This document shows positions 18,464 through 26,707 of a stretch of 44,070 nucleotides of DNA, one piece after another. The stretch comes from Propionibacterium sp. (GTDB lineage Bacteria; Actinomycetota; Actinomycetes; Propionibacteriales; Propionibacteriaceae): positions 1 to 44,070 of the forward strand of contig JAAYTZ010000132.1 of the NCBI GenBank assembly GCA_012517965.1, written 5' to 3'. The position numbers and the translations under genes are program-made. A model generated the notes under the pieces. That model had not been told where the DNA came from. It saw nothing but the letters and a program-made list of their open reading frames with translations, and ran no database searches. Position 1 is the stretch's first letter, and each line of letters begins with the position of its first letter.

Positions 18464-19139
18464 GCGCGTTCCCCCAATCGGGCGTCGGTCGCTCCAAAGC
18501 CTCCTCCAGCAGCCGCAGGTAGTCCACCCGGTCGACCTCGACCGCACCCAGGCTCGCGAGGTGGTCGGTGACCCACTGCACGTCCAGCAGCCGCCCCTCG
18601 ACCCCGTCGTCGAGGAACTCCACCAGCCGCAGCAGCGCCACCTTCGAGGCGTCCCGGCCGATCACGGGGTCGTGGAACATCGACTCGCCCGCGAACAGGC
18701 CGCCGATGCTCACGCCGTACAGGCCGCCCGCGAGCCGGCCGTCCCGCGTCCAGGCCTCGACGGAGTGCGCCACCCCCCGGTCGTGCAGTTCGCGGTACAC
18801 CGCGACGATCGCGTCGTCGATCCAGCCGTCCGGACGCCGCGGGTCGCCGCAGCGCCCGATGACCTCCCCGAAGGCGCGGTCGAAGGTGACGGAGAAGCGC
18901 CGGGCCGACTTGAGCAGCGACCGGGTGACCCGGAGCCCGTCGAGGGGCAGGATGCCGCGGTGCACGGGCGACCACCAGCCCATCATCCCCTCGGGCCAGC
19001 CGGCCTCAGTGAGCGGCATCGGGAAGACCCCGGCCCGGTAGGCCTCCAGGGTGAGGTCGGCGTCGAACTCGTCGGTGAGCGCGACGAGGTCCTGGTCGGG
19101 CCACTGCGACTCCGGACCGAACACGTGCGACAGCCCCAT
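18456..19139 (-). CDS. aat: Leucyl/phenylalanyl-tRNA--protein transferase
   Basis: 227 residues, normal length. Diagnostic blocks are AYRAGVFPMP, GWWSPVHRGILPL, GVAHSVEAW and GGLYGVSIGGLFAGESMF, ending LLDVQWVTDHLASLGAVEV. The enzyme transfers Leu or Phe from aminoacyl-tRNA to N-terminal Arg or Lys of proteins, marking them for ClpS/ClpAP-type N-degron degradation in the cytoplasm. It is first of a coupled pair with the DNA glycosylase gene; the biological link between the two is not obvious. GAGGAT lies 7 bases before ATG 19139, a weak -10 match. Confidence 0.93.
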   Translation of the reverse strand: MGLSHVFGPESQWPDQDLVALTDEFDADLTLEAYRAGVFPMPLTEAGWPEGMMGWWSPVHRGILPLDGLRVTRSLLKSARRFSVTFDRAFGEVIGRCGDPRRPDGWIDDAIVAVYRELHDRGVAHSVEAWTRDGRLAGGLYGVSIGGLFAGESMFHDPVIGRDASKVALLRLVEFLDDGVEGRLLDVQWVTDHLASLGAVEVDRVDYLRLLEEALERPTPDWGNAHA

Positions 19140-19202
19140 GGGCGGAATCCTCGCACGGGGCTCCGACGCTCCCCGCTCCTTTCACCGGCCGGGTCGGCGA
19201 CC

Positions 19203-19208
19203 TAGTCT
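19203..19208 (+). promoter_or_regulatory. Candidate -10 for leaderless EcsC-family gene
   Basis: TAGTCT, 6 bases before ATG 19215. Same hexamer class and spacing as serS, pheA and others here. Confidence 0.5.
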
Positions 19209-19214
19209 GGGCGC

Positions 19215-19913
19215 ATGGACGCGAACGAAGCCGGCAACATCCTGGCGATGCGCGGCCCCGAGGTCGGCGGTTCGATGCTCCGCCAGCTCCTCGAGATCGC
19301 CATCAACGGGGTCGGCAAGGTGCCCGGGGCCAAGACCATCGCCGCGAACGCGTTGGTCCGGGCCGGTTCGGTCGAGCCGGCGATCGACTCGCTGGTCAGC
19401 ACCCACGTGCGGCTGGCCACCGCCCAGGGCGTCCTCACGAACCTCGGCGGCGTGTGGACGGCCCCCCTCCTGCTGCCCGCGAACATCGCCGGGCTGGCCA
19501 TCGTCCAGATCCGCCTGGTCGCCTCGATCGCCCACCTGCGCGGCTACGACGTCGACGACCCCCGCGTCCGCACCGCGATGGCGCTCTGCATCCTGGGCGA
19601 GACCGGGGTGCTGGGCCTCATCGACCGCAACGAGATCCCGACGACGCCCCTGGCCATCGCCACCGCCCCCGTGTTCGACAGCGGCCTCGACCGGTTGATC
19701 GCCGAGAAGGTCTTCGGCGAGATCTCCAGCCGTCTCATGGGGCGCCAGGCCGTCGTGCTGCTCGCCCGCCGCGTGCCGGTCCTGGGCGGCGGGGTCTCCG
19801 GCGCCATGGACGGCTGGTTCACCAGTTCGGTGGCCAGCTACGCCCGCGCCCAGTTCCCGACCCGGCGCCGCCTCACGCAGGGCCCGAGGCCCGCGGCGTC
19901 CGACGCGAGCTGA
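19215..19913 (+). CDS. EcsC-family protein
   Basis: 232 residues. The pattern AIDSLVSTHVRLATAQGVLTNLGG...LLLPANIAGLAIVQIRLVASIAHLRGYD followed by RVRTAMALCILGE is typical of the EcsC family. The middle is hydrophobic and probably membrane-associated, with a second glycine-rich stretch near RVPVLGGGVSGAMDGWF. No enzymatic motif is known to me, and the function of the family is poorly defined. The start is supported by a -10 hexamer 6 bases upstream rather than by a ribosome binding site. Its stop abuts the convergent alr stop with no gap (TGATCA at 19911-19916). Confidence 0.75.
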   Translation: MDANEAGNILAMRGPEVGGSMLRQLLEIAINGVGKVPGAKTIAANALVRAGSVEPAIDSLVSTHVRLATAQGVLTNLGGVWTAPLLLPANIAGLAIVQIRLVASIAHLRGYDVDDPRVRTAMALCILGETGVLGLIDRNEIPTTPLAIATAPVFDSGLDRLIAEKVFGEISSRLMGRQAVVLLARRVPVLGGGVSGAMDGWFTSSVASYARAQFPTRRRLTQGPRPAASDAS

Positions 19914-21053
19914 TCAGTCCTCGTCGAAGGCCCGCACGACGCGGCCGCCGATCAGGCAGGTCACCTCGTAGGTGATGGTCCGCATGCGCTCGGCGATCTC
20001 GGCGCACGGGATCTCCTCGTCCCCGGAACGGCCGAGCAGCACCGCCTCGTCGCCGACCCCGACCGTCGGCTCGCCGGGGCCGAGGTCGACCATCAGCTGG
20101 TCCATGCAGACGCGCCCGGCGATCGGGTACGACCGTCCCCCGATCAGGACGCGGCCGTTGTTCGACTGCAGCCGGCTGTAGCCGTCGCCGTACCCGACGG
20201 GCAGGGTGGCGATCCAGGTGTCCGCGGGCGCGGTCCACGTGCGCCCGTAGCCGACGGTCTCCCCGGCGGGGACGCGCTTGACGAACGACACGACGGTCGT
20301 CCAGGTCAACCCGGGGCGCAGGGCGACGGTCGGCGGGGTGGTCGGGTCGGGCAGGTTGCCGTAGATCATGATCCCTGGACGCACCATGTCGAACCACGAC
20401 CCCGGGTGCATCAGCACGCCGCCCGAGTTGGCCAGGTGCTTGAGCGGGATCGGCCCGCGGGCCTCCTCGGCCGCGCGCGCCACCGCCGCGAACGTGGCGA
20501 TCTGCCGCTCGGTGAAGGCCCGGCCCGCCTCGCAGTCGGAGATCGGCAGGTGCGAGAACAGGCCCTCCAGCCGCAGCGACTCGTGCCGGTCGATCAGTTC
20601 GCAGAGCGCGGGGACGTCGCCCGGCTCGCAGCCCACCCGCCGCATGCCGGTGTCGACCTTCAGGTGCACGGCGGCCGGACGCCCGCGCGCGGCCGCCGCG
20701 GCGGCCACCCGCTCGATGTCGGCCCGCGTGGCCACCGCCAGCGTCAGATCGGACACCAGCGCGCCGGCCACCTCGTCGTCGGCGACCGCCGGCGACAGCT
20801 TCAGCATCGGCAGCGTGACGCCGGCCGCCCGCAGCTCCTGGGCCTCGGGCACGGTGGCGACGCCCAGCCAGTCGGCGCTGCCGGTGGCCTCGATCATGAG
20901 AGCCACCTCGCGGGCGCCGTGACCGTAGGCGTTCGCCTTCACCGCCGCCAGCACCAGCCGGTCCGGCCGGTCGGCGGTCACCCGGGCGCGGATGCCCGCC
21001 AGGTTGCGGCGGATGTTCCCGAGGTGGGTGGTGGCGGTGGTGGCGTACAGCAT
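19914..21053 (-). CDS. alr: Alanine racemase
   Basis: 379 residues. The PLP Lys is K39 in AAVKANAYGHG; the catalytic Tyr lies in the C-terminal domain, with GETVGYGRTW and AGRVCMDQLMVDLG both intact. GMRRVGCEPGDV and HLANSGG are standard barrel motifs. It supplies D-Ala for peptidoglycan. ATG 21053 lies 4 bases after the stop of the upstream DUF4282-like gene, so translation is probably coupled to it. Confidence 0.95.
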   Translation of the reverse strand: MLYATTATTHLGNIRRNLAGIRARVTADRPDRLVLAAVKANAYGHGAREVALMIEATGSADWLGVATVPEAQELRAAGVTLPMLKLSPAVADDEVAGALVSDLTLAVATRADIERVAAAAAARGRPAAVHLKVDTGMRRVGCEPGDVPALCELIDRHESLRLEGLFSHLPISDCEAGRAFTERQIATFAAVARAAEEARGPIPLKHLANSGGVLMHPGSWFDMVRPGIMIYGNLPDPTTPPTVALRPGLTWTTVVSFVKRVPAGETVGYGRTWTAPADTWIATLPVGYGDGYSRLQSNNGRVLIGGRSYPIAGRVCMDQLMVDLGPGEPTVGVGDEAVLLGRSGDEEIPCAEIAERMRTITYEVTCLIGGRVVRAFDED

Positions 21054-21057
21054 GGGC

Positions 21058-21699
21058 TCAGGCGTCGTGCCGCGCGGCGAGGGTGGCCTTGAGGTCGTTC
21101 ACCACGTGGTGCGTGCGCAGCGTCACGAGGTAGAACTCGAGCGCGAGCCGCATGGTGGCGACGTTGAGCAGGGCCGGCACCCAGCCGAACAGCAGGGTCA
21201 GCACGCCCAGCGCCGAGTTGCCGGAGCCGTAGTACGAGCCCAGGCTGCCCAGCCCGAACATGACATAGGTGACGCCCAGCCAGCCGAGCACACTCACCGC
21301 GAACGTGAGGGCGTAGACGATCTTGACGATCGACGGCGTGGCGTAGTCGGCGAAGCCGAAGTCGAACAGCGCGGCGAAGCCCGTCTTCGGCACGGCCGGC
21401 GCGGGCGCGAACGGGGCCGCCAGGGGCTGGTTGCTGTAGCCGGCCTGCGGGTAGGGGGCCGACGCCGCGGACGAGGCGGGCGGGTAGCTGGGCCCGGCCT
21501 GCGCGTACGGCGGAGCGGCGGGCGGAACCCCGGGGCCCGCGGGCGGGTAGCCGGAGGCGCCGGGCGGGTAGGGGGCCGAGGGGGCGCTCGCCGGATAGGG
21601 AGCGGAGGGCGCCGACCCCGGGAGACCCGAGCCGGGCACCGGGGGCCTGCCGGACGGGGCCCAGGTCGACTTCGGCTCGCTGTCGGAGGTGTTGGACAT
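21058..21699 (-). CDS. DUF4282-like membrane protein with Pro/Ala/Tyr-rich N-terminus
   Basis: 213 residues. Residues 1-110 are low complexity (repeated SAPYP, PPAGPG and similar), probably a flexible cytoplasmic tail. Residues about 118-213 hold FAALFDFGFADYATPSIVKIVYAL and two hydrophobic helices, the DUF4282 layout, ending RLALEFYLVTLRTHHVVNDLK. ATG 21699 is preferred over ATG 21708 because TCTAAT ends 7 bases before it and overlaps the other. Function is unknown. Its stop lies 4 bases before alr, so it may be tied to cell-wall precursor supply; that is inference from position. Confidence 0.75.
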   Translation of the reverse strand: MSNTSDSEPKSTWAPSGRPPVPGSGLPGSAPSAPYPASAPSAPYPPGASGYPPAGPGVPPAAPPYAQAGPSYPPASSAASAPYPQAGYSNQPLAAPFAPAPAVPKTGFAALFDFGFADYATPSIVKIVYALTFAVSVLGWLGVTYVMFGLGSLGSYYGSGNSALGVLTLLFGWVPALLNVATMRLALEFYLVTLRTHHVVNDLKATLAARHDA

Positions 21700-21706
21700 G
21701 GCGCCC

Positions 21707-21712
21707 ATTAGA
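21707..21712 (-). promoter_or_regulatory. Candidate -10 of the DUF4282-alr operon
   Basis: TCTAAT on the minus strand (5 of 6 match to TATAAT), 7 bases before ATG 21699. Confidence 0.45.
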
Positions 21713-21781
21713 TCGCGCGCCGCCCCGGCCCCGCGGCGCCTGTCCAGCACCCGGATCGCCCGGGGGTGCCACACTGGGGCC

Positions 21782-22387
21782 GTGATTCGCAGCGTGGTCT
21801 TCGATTTCGGGCAGGTCCTGTCCAGCCCCGCCGAGCTGTACACCGCCCCGGCGGCCCGGCTGGGCGTCGACCCGGCGGCCTTCGAGGCGGCGTACTGGAC
21901 CGGCCGCGTCGCCTACGACCGGGGCGGCACCGACGCCGCCTACTGGACGCCGCTGCTCGAGACCCTGGGCCGCCGGGCGACCCCGGAACTGGTGCGCGAA
22001 CTGGCCCAACTGGACGCCCGCCTCTGGGTCGAGGGGGTGCGTCCCGAGGCGCTGCGGGTGGTCCGCGACGTCCGCGACGCCGGACGCCTCGTGGCGATCC
22101 TGTCCAATGCGCCGTTCTCGCTCGATCTGGCGTTCGTGGACGCCCCGTACGCCGACGCGGCCGACTACTGGTTCGTGTCGGCGTCCATGGGGGTGGTGAA
22201 GCCGGAGGAGCCCGTCTTCTTCCGCGTCGAGGAGGTCCTGGAACTCGCCCCGGCGGAGATCGCCTTCATCGACGACCGGCCCGCCAACGTGCACGCCGCC
22301 CGGCAGGCCGGCTGGCAGGCCCACCTGTTCGTCGACGACGCCGGCATGCGCTCCTGGCTGCAGGGCCTGGGGGTGCTGCCGGGCTGA
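21782..22387 (+). CDS. HAD-family hydrolase (subfamily IA)
   Basis: 201 residues from GTG 21782. Motif I VVFDFGQVL has Gly-Gln where many phosphatases have DGT, motif II is LSNAP, motif III is VVKPEEPVFFRV and motif IV is FIDDRPANVHAARQAGW. These are typical of alpha-helical-capped HAD enzymes such as epoxide-hydrolase-N-like or haloacid-dehalogenase-like phosphatases. The substrate is not predictable. CACACT lies 6 bases before the start and may be a weak -10 for a leaderless message. The gene is divergent from the DUF4282-alr operon across 82 bases. Confidence 0.82.
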   Translation: MIRSVVFDFGQVLSSPAELYTAPAARLGVDPAAFEAAYWTGRVAYDRGGTDAAYWTPLLETLGRRATPELVRELAQLDARLWVEGVRPEALRVVRDVRDAGRLVAILSNAPFSLDLAFVDAPYADAADYWFVSASMGVVKPEEPVFFRVEEVLELAPAEIAFIDDRPANVHAARQAGWQAHLFVDDAGMRSWLQGLGVLPG

Positions 22388-22430
22388 CGGCGTCCGGGGA
22401 CGCCGCCGCCGCGGACACGCCGGGGCCGGG

Positions 22431-23438
22431 TCAGGCGCCGACCAGCGTCGCGACCATGACCGCCTTGATCGTGTGCATCCGGTTCTCGGCCTGGTCGAAC
22501 ACGATCGACGCGTCGGACTCGAACACCTCGTCCGACACCTCGTAGCCGTCGGACAGCCCGGTGACCTGCTGCATGTCGCGGGCGACCCGGGTCTCGAGGT
22601 CGTGGAAGGCCGGCAGGCAGTGCATGAACTTGGCGTGCGGGTTGCCGGTGGCCTCCATCACCCCCGCGTTCACCTGATAGGGCGCCAGCTCGCGGGCCCG
22701 GCTCGCCCAGACCTCCTTCGGCTCCCCCATCGACACCCACACGTCGGTGTGAACGAAGTCGGCGCCCCGGACGCCCGCCGCCACCTCGTCGGTCAGCGTG
22801 ATCCGCGCCCCCGTCTCGGACGCCAGCGCGCGGGCGGCGTCCACGACGGCGGGCAGCGGCAGGCGGGACTCGGGGGCGACCAGACGCACGTCCATGCCGA
22901 GCATGGCGCCCGCCACCAGCAGCGAGTTCGCGACGTTGTTGCGGGCATCGCCGAGGAACGCGAACGCGATCTCGCCCGCCGGCTTCCCGGACGCCTCCAG
23001 CATCGTGAACATGTCGCACAGCGACTGGGTGGGGTGCCAGTCGTCGGTGAGCCCGTTCCACACCGGCACGCTGCTGTGGGCGGCCAGCTCCTCGATGTCG
23101 GCCTGCGCCGAGCCCCGGAACTCGATGCCGTCGTAGAAGCGGGCGAGGACGCGCGCGGTGTCGGCGACGGACTCCTTGTGGCCCAGTTGCGAGCCCGTGG
23201 GGTCGAGGTAGGTCACGTGGGCGCCCTGGTCGTAGGACGCCACCTCGAACGCGCACCGCGTCCGGGTGGAGGTCTTCTCGAAGACGAGAGCGACGTTCAT
23301 CCCGGCGAGCCGGCGCTCCTCGCGGCGGGCCTTCCGGGCGTCCTTCAGGTCGCGCGCGAGGTGGAGGAGGTGCCACCACTCGGCGGGGGTGAAGTCCACC
23401 TCCTTGAGGAAGTCCCGGCCGGTGAGGTCGATCGTCAC
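22431..23438 (-). CDS. argF: Ornithine carbamoyltransferase
   Basis: 335 residues from GTG 23438 with AAAGGG 6 bases upstream. The carbamoyl-phosphate motif is [14 protein letters not shown], with [11 protein letters not shown], and the ornithine-side motif is [10 protein letters not shown]. The length and long C-terminal tail ([19 protein letters not shown]) resemble the enterobacterial/catabolic-type OTCs. The reaction is ornithine plus carbamoyl phosphate to citrulline; no arcA, arcC or other arg genes are in the window, so the anabolic (argF) versus catabolic (arcB) choice rests on the upstream operator, which looks like ARG boxes. Two such boxes overlap its probable promoter. Confidence 0.9.
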   Translation of the reverse strand: MTIDLTGRDFLKEVDFTPAEWWHLLHLARDLKDARKARREERRLAGMNVALVFEKTSTRTRCAFEVASYDQGAHVTYLDPTGSQLGHKESVADTARVLARFYDGIEFRGSAQADIEELAAHSSVPVWNGLTDDWHPTQSLCDMFTMLEASGKPAGEIAFAFLGDARNNVANSLLVAGAMLGMDVRLVAPESRLPLPAVVDAARALASETGARITLTDEVAAGVRGADFVHTDVWVSMGEPKEVWASRARELAPYQVNAGVMEATGNPHAKFMHCLPAFHDLETRVARDMQQVTGLSDGYEVSDEVFESDASIVFDQAENRMHTIKAVMVATLVGA

Positions 23439-23467
23439 GTTCTGCCCTTTCTGTGCGGACGCCAGAG

Positions 23468-23507
23468 CCTGGCATAACTATGCCAGGGCCCAAATACTTA
23501 TGCCAAG
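23468..23507 (-). promoter_or_regulatory. Two tandem ARG-box-like palindromes over the argF promoter
   Basis: Box 1 (23468-23487) is CCTGGCATA-AC-TATGCCAGG, a perfect palindrome. Box 2 (about 23490-23507) keeps one arm, ATA-CT-TATGCCAAG, centred 20 bases away. On the minus strand TTGGCA (23506-23501) and CATAGT (23482-23477), 18 bases apart, form a plausible promoter lying inside the boxes. Paired boxes about two helical turns apart are what hexameric ArgR usually binds; the match is by eye. Confidence 0.6.
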
Positions 23508-23568
23508 AACCGTCGTGCGGCCCTCGGACGCCGCCGGGCCGACCCCGGCCCCATGGGAGGATCGGGCC

Positions 23569-23961
23569 GTGATTGGCAGCTTCGTCCTCCGGTTCCTCGC
23601 CACCGTCGTGGCGCTGGTCGTGGCGACCCTCCTGCTGCCCGGCGTCACCCTGGGGTCGTCGGAGGTGCCGGTCGAGATCGTCACCATGGTCGTCGTCGCG
23701 GCCATCTTCGGGGCAGTCAACGGGGCGGTCAAACCGCTGTTCCGCTTCCGGCACACCCCGGGCTACCTGATCCTGCTCGGGGCCGCCCTGCTCGTCGCCA
23801 ACGCGGCCCTGCTGCTGCTGACGTCGTGGGTGTGCTCGCTGCTGCGGGTGCCCTGGCACGTCGACGGCTTCGCCTCCGCGCTGGTCGGCGGGATCATCGT
23901 CTCGGTCGTCTCCTTCCTGGCCAACGCCCTGCTCGGCAGCCGCGCGGTGGTGCACCGGTGA
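23569..23961 (+). CDS. Small four-helix membrane protein (phage-holin superfamily IV type)
   Basis: 130 residues from GTG 23569; GGGAGG and a GAGGAT hexamer both precede it, so a leadered or near-leaderless message is possible. Four hydrophobic helices: FVLRFLATVVALVVATLLLP, IVTMVVVAAIFGAVNGAV, GYLILLGAALLVANAALLLL and FASALVGGIIVSVVSFLANALLG. This is the layout of the actinobacterial family labelled phage holin family protein. Those labels come from similarity, and chromosomal members are not known phage genes; there is no phage context here. The stop overlaps the start of the phosphatase gene by 4 bases (GTGA). Confidence 0.75.
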   Translation: MIGSFVLRFLATVVALVVATLLLPGVTLGSSEVPVEIVTMVVVAAIFGAVNGAVKPLFRFRHTPGYLILLGAALLVANAALLLLTSWVCSLLRVPWHVDGFASALVGGIIVSVVSFLANALLGSRAVVHR

Positions 23962-24422
23962 GCGGCGTCGTCTTCGTCTGCTGGGGGAACATCTGCCGGT
24001 CGCCGATGGGCGAGCGGGTCGCGCGCGAGCACTTCGCAGCGGCCGGGCTCGGCCACGTACCGGTGACCAGCGCCGGGGTCAGCGCCGAGGAGGCCGGGAA
24101 CCCCATCGACCGCCGCGCCCAGCGGACGCTGCGCGAGAACGGGTACAGCTACGAGGGGCACCGCGCACACCGCATCACGGCCGCCGAGATCGCGGCGGCC
24201 GACCTCGTCCTCGCGTTCGAGCCGCTGCACGTCGACCGCCTCCGCCGGCTCGCGCCCACGGCGTCCAACATCGCCCTGATGACGGACTTCATCCCCGGGG
24301 CGGACACCGACTCCATCGCCGACCCGTGGTACGGCGGCCAAGAGGGGTTCACCGAGACGCTGGCGGCGGTGGAGGCGGCGATGCCCGGTATCGTCGCCCG
24401 GGTCCGCGAACTGCTCGGTTAA
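23958..24422 (+). CDS. Low-molecular-weight protein-tyrosine phosphatase
   Basis: 154 residues from GTG 23958. The P-loop is VCWGNICRSPMGE (nucleophile C8, R14), and the general acid Asp is in ADPWYGG near residue 118. The variant W in the P-loop replaces the more common L/T. It dephosphorylates Tyr-P proteins or possibly small phosphates; actinobacterial relatives act in cell-wall or exopolysaccharide control, but nothing here proves that. It is coupled to the four-helix membrane protein by a 4-base overlap. Its TAA stop is also the start of the next gene's -10 hexamer. Confidence 0.9.
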   Translation: MSGVVFVCWGNICRSPMGERVAREHFAAAGLGHVPVTSAGVSAEEAGNPIDRRAQRTLRENGYSYEGHRAHRITAAEIAAADLVLAFEPLHVDRLRRLAPTASNIALMTDFIPGADTDSIADPWYGGQEGFTETLAAVEAAMPGIVARVRELLG

Positions 24423-24425
24423 GCT
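24420..24425 (+). promoter_or_regulatory. Candidate -10 for leaderless response regulator, overlapping a stop codon
   Basis: TAAGCT begins with the TAA stop of the phosphatase gene and ends 6 bases before ATG 24432. Confidence 0.5.
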
Positions 24426-24431
24426 TCCCCC

Positions 24432-25145
24432 ATGCACATCCTCGTTGTGGACGACGACCAGGCGGTCCGGGATTCGCTGGCCCGCTCGCTGCAGTACAGC
24501 GGCTACGAGGTCGCCACAGCGGCGGACGGGGTCGAGGCCCTCGCCCAGCTCGCCACCCTGCGGATGGACGCCGTGATCATGGATGTGATGATGCCCCGGC
24601 TCGACGGCCTCGAGACCACCCGCATGCTGCGCAGCACCGGCAACGACGTGCCGATCCTCATCCTCACCGCGCGCGACGCCGTCGGCGACCGGGTCGACGG
24701 CCTGGACGCCGGCGCCGACGACTACATGGTCAAGCCGTTCGCGCTCGACGAGCTGCTGGCCCGGCTGCGCGCGCTCACCCGGCGCAACAAGCCGGAGACC
24801 CAGCCCGAGACGGACACCGCGGGGGCCGCCGCCGGGCCCCAGGTGCTCAGCTTCGAGGGGCTGACCCTGGACCTGCAGACCCGCGAGGTCTCCCGCAACG
24901 GACGCCGCATCTCGCTGACCCGCACGGAGTTCGCCCTGCTGCAGACCTTCCTGGAGAACCCGAGGCGGGTGCTGGAGCGCAGCTGGCTGCTCAACGAGGT
25001 GTGGGGCTTCGACTTCCCGACCACGGCGAACTCGCTCGAGGTGTACATCGGCTATCTGCGACGCAAGACCGAGGCCCCGGGCGAGCCCCGCCTGATCCAC
25101 ACGGTGCGTGGCATCGGCTACGTGCTGCGTGAAACGGCCCCGTGA
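24432..25145 (+). CDS. OmpR-family response regulator (MprA-like)
   Basis: 237 residues. Receiver domain 1-118 with acidic DDD (7-9), phosphoacceptor D51 (VIMDVMMP), Thr in ILTARD and Lys in YMVKPF. Residues about 138-235 are a winged-helix Trans_reg_C domain ([34 protein letters not shown]...[10 protein letters not shown]...GIGYVLRE). The receiver/DNA-binding arrangement and pairing with the next gene resemble MprA of the MprAB envelope-stress system. The stop overlaps the kinase start in GTGA. The most likely targets cannot be read; the kinase partner is certain from the overlap. Confidence 0.92.
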   Translation: MHILVVDDDQAVRDSLARSLQYSGYEVATAADGVEALAQLATLRMDAVIMDVMMPRLDGLETTRMLRSTGNDVPILILTARDAVGDRVDGLDAGADDYMVKPFALDELLARLRALTRRNKPETQPETDTAGAAAGPQVLSFEGLTLDLQTREVSRNGRRISLTRTEFALLQTFLENPRRVLERSWLLNEVWGFDFPTTANSLEVYIGYLRRKTEAPGEPRLIHTVRGIGYVLRETAP

Positions 25146-26593
25146 TCCGTTGGCTGCGGGAACGGTCCGCGGCTCATCGCCGGGCGCTGCAGGACCGTCT
25201 CGCGCTGATGATCGCGGTCGCCGTCTTCTGCGGGGTGGCGGTGACCGGGGCGGCCGCCGCGTTCGTCACGTGGCGGGCCATCTACGACCAACTCGACAGC
25301 GAACTGACCACCGTCGCCAACATCACCTCCACGATGTTCGAGGGCGACATCCGCAACATGGGCGGCATCAACGAGACCGCCCTGCTGGCCGCGAACGTCC
25401 GGCTGTGGGTGCTCCGCTCCGACAACACGCTGTTCTCTCGCCCCGACAGCCCCGACCTGCACGGCCCCGCCGAACTCGCCATCGCGATGACGGGCGAGGG
25501 GGCGTCCGCCCGGACGGGCTACGGCAGCGACGGCCGTGCCTACCGGATCATCGCCGTGCCGTTGGCGGACGTCGAGAACCCCCAGTCGCGCTACGCGCTG
25601 ATCCTGGCGCGTCCCCTCGACCTCTCGGTCATCACCAGCCTGCTGTACGCCCTCGCCTTCTTCGGGGCGCTGGCGATCGTGGCGGCCGCCTCGGTCGGGT
25701 ACTCCATCGCCCGGTCGTCGATCGAACCCCTCCGCCAACTCAACGCCGCGGTCACCCAGGTGACGGCCACCAACCGGCTGGTGCCGGTGGCGGTGCAGGG
25801 CCAGGACGAGGTGGCCGACCTGGGCCGCAGCTTCAACCGGATGCTCAAGGCGCTCGACTCCTCCCGGGAGCGCCAGCGGCGCCTCATCGCGGACGCGGGC
25901 CACGAACTGCGGACACCGCTCACCTCGATGCGGACGAACATCGAACTGCTGGTCGCCGACGAGAAGTCCGGCATGCTGCCGCCGGGGGCGCGCGGCGACA
26001 TCCTGCGCGACGTGGCCGCCCAGCTCGGCGAGTTCACCACGCTGATCGGCGACCTGGTGCAACTGTCCCGCGAGGACGAGGTGCGCCCACACCCGGAGGC
26101 CATCGACCTGCGCGACGTGATCGAGAGCGCGCTGGCGCGCGTGAAGCGCCGCGGTGGCCCCGGCATCACGTGGGCCGTCGCGCTGAACAACCCGCTGTAC
26201 CTGCAGGGCGACCCGGACGCCCTCGAGCGCGCGATCACGAACCTGCTCGACAACGCGGTGAAGTTCTCGCCGCCGGACGGGACGATCCACGTCGATCTGA
26301 CCGGCGACCGGCTGCGGGTGGCCGATGAGGGGCCGGGCATCGCGGACGAGGACCTACCGCACGTCTTCGAGCGCTTCTACCGGTCCGACAAGGCGCGAAA
26401 CACGCCCGGGTCGGGCCTGGGGCTCTCGATCGTGGCGCAGACCATCCACGCCCACGGCGGCTGGGTCCAGGCCGCGCACGCCGCGGAGGGCGGTGCGGAG
26501 TTCCTGGTCCGCCTGCCCGGCACGGAGACCGACCCGGAGGCGGAGGCGTCCGCGGACGCCGACACAGGCATCCAGCGCGCAGTCGACGCCTGA
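25142..26593 (+). CDS. Sensor histidine kinase (MprB-like)
   Basis: 483 residues. A first membrane helix ([22 protein letters not shown]) and a second ([24 protein letters not shown]) enclose an extracytoplasmic sensor of about 130 residues. HAMP follows ([22 protein letters not shown]), then the HisKA H-box [16 protein letters not shown] and HATPase motifs [10 protein letters not shown] (N), ADEGPGI (G1), FERFYR (F) and GSGLGLSI (G2). All residues for autophosphorylation and transfer to the adjacent regulator are present. Translation is coupled to the regulator. The sensed signal is unknown; the MprB resemblance suggests envelope stress. Confidence 0.92.
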   Translation: MIRWLRERSAAHRRALQDRLALMIAVAVFCGVAVTGAAAAFVTWRAIYDQLDSELTTVANITSTMFEGDIRNMGGINETALLAANVRLWVLRSDNTLFSRPDSPDLHGPAELAIAMTGEGASARTGYGSDGRAYRIIAVPLADVENPQSRYALILARPLDLSVITSLLYALAFFGALAIVAAASVGYSIARSSIEPLRQLNAAVTQVTATNRLVPVAVQGQDEVADLGRSFNRMLKALDSSRERQRRLIADAGHELRTPLTSMRTNIELLVADEKSGMLPPGARGDILRDVAAQLGEFTTLIGDLVQLSREDEVRPHPEAIDLRDVIESALARVKRRGGPGITWAVALNNPLYLQGDPDALERAITNLLDNAVKFSPPDGTIHVDLTGDRLRVADEGPGIADEDLPHVFERFYRSDKARNTPGSGLGLSIVAQTIHAHGGWVQAAHAAEGGAEFLVRLPGTETDPEAEASADADTGIQRAVDA

Positions 26594-26644
26594 GGGCGGA
26601 CAAACCCCTGCACCACTCCTCTGAACCCCACCCAAACCTCGGAT

Positions 26645-26677
26645 TATGCTGACACCGCACCTGCGATCCGCACCTGC
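26645..26677 (+). promoter_or_regulatory. sqr promoter -10 and a leader direct repeat
   Basis: TATGCT (26645-26650) fits TANNNT about 58 bases before ATG 26708. In the leader CCGCACCTGC occurs twice (26655-26664 and 26668-26677), 13 bases apart. The -35 is weak (CTGAAC at 26621-26626). Confidence 0.4.
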
Positions 26678-26707
26678 AACGAAGCAACCGGAGCATTGGA
26701 GGACGCC

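Noticed and set aside
22389-22404. Small hairpin GGCGTC-CGGG-GACGCC after the HAD gene as a terminator
   Set aside because: Only six base pairs, no T-run, and the same word is common in this DNA.
23569-23961. Holin-like label as evidence of a prophage
   Set aside because: No endolysin, integrase, terminase or structural gene nearby; coding bias is native and the gene is coupled to a cellular phosphatase.
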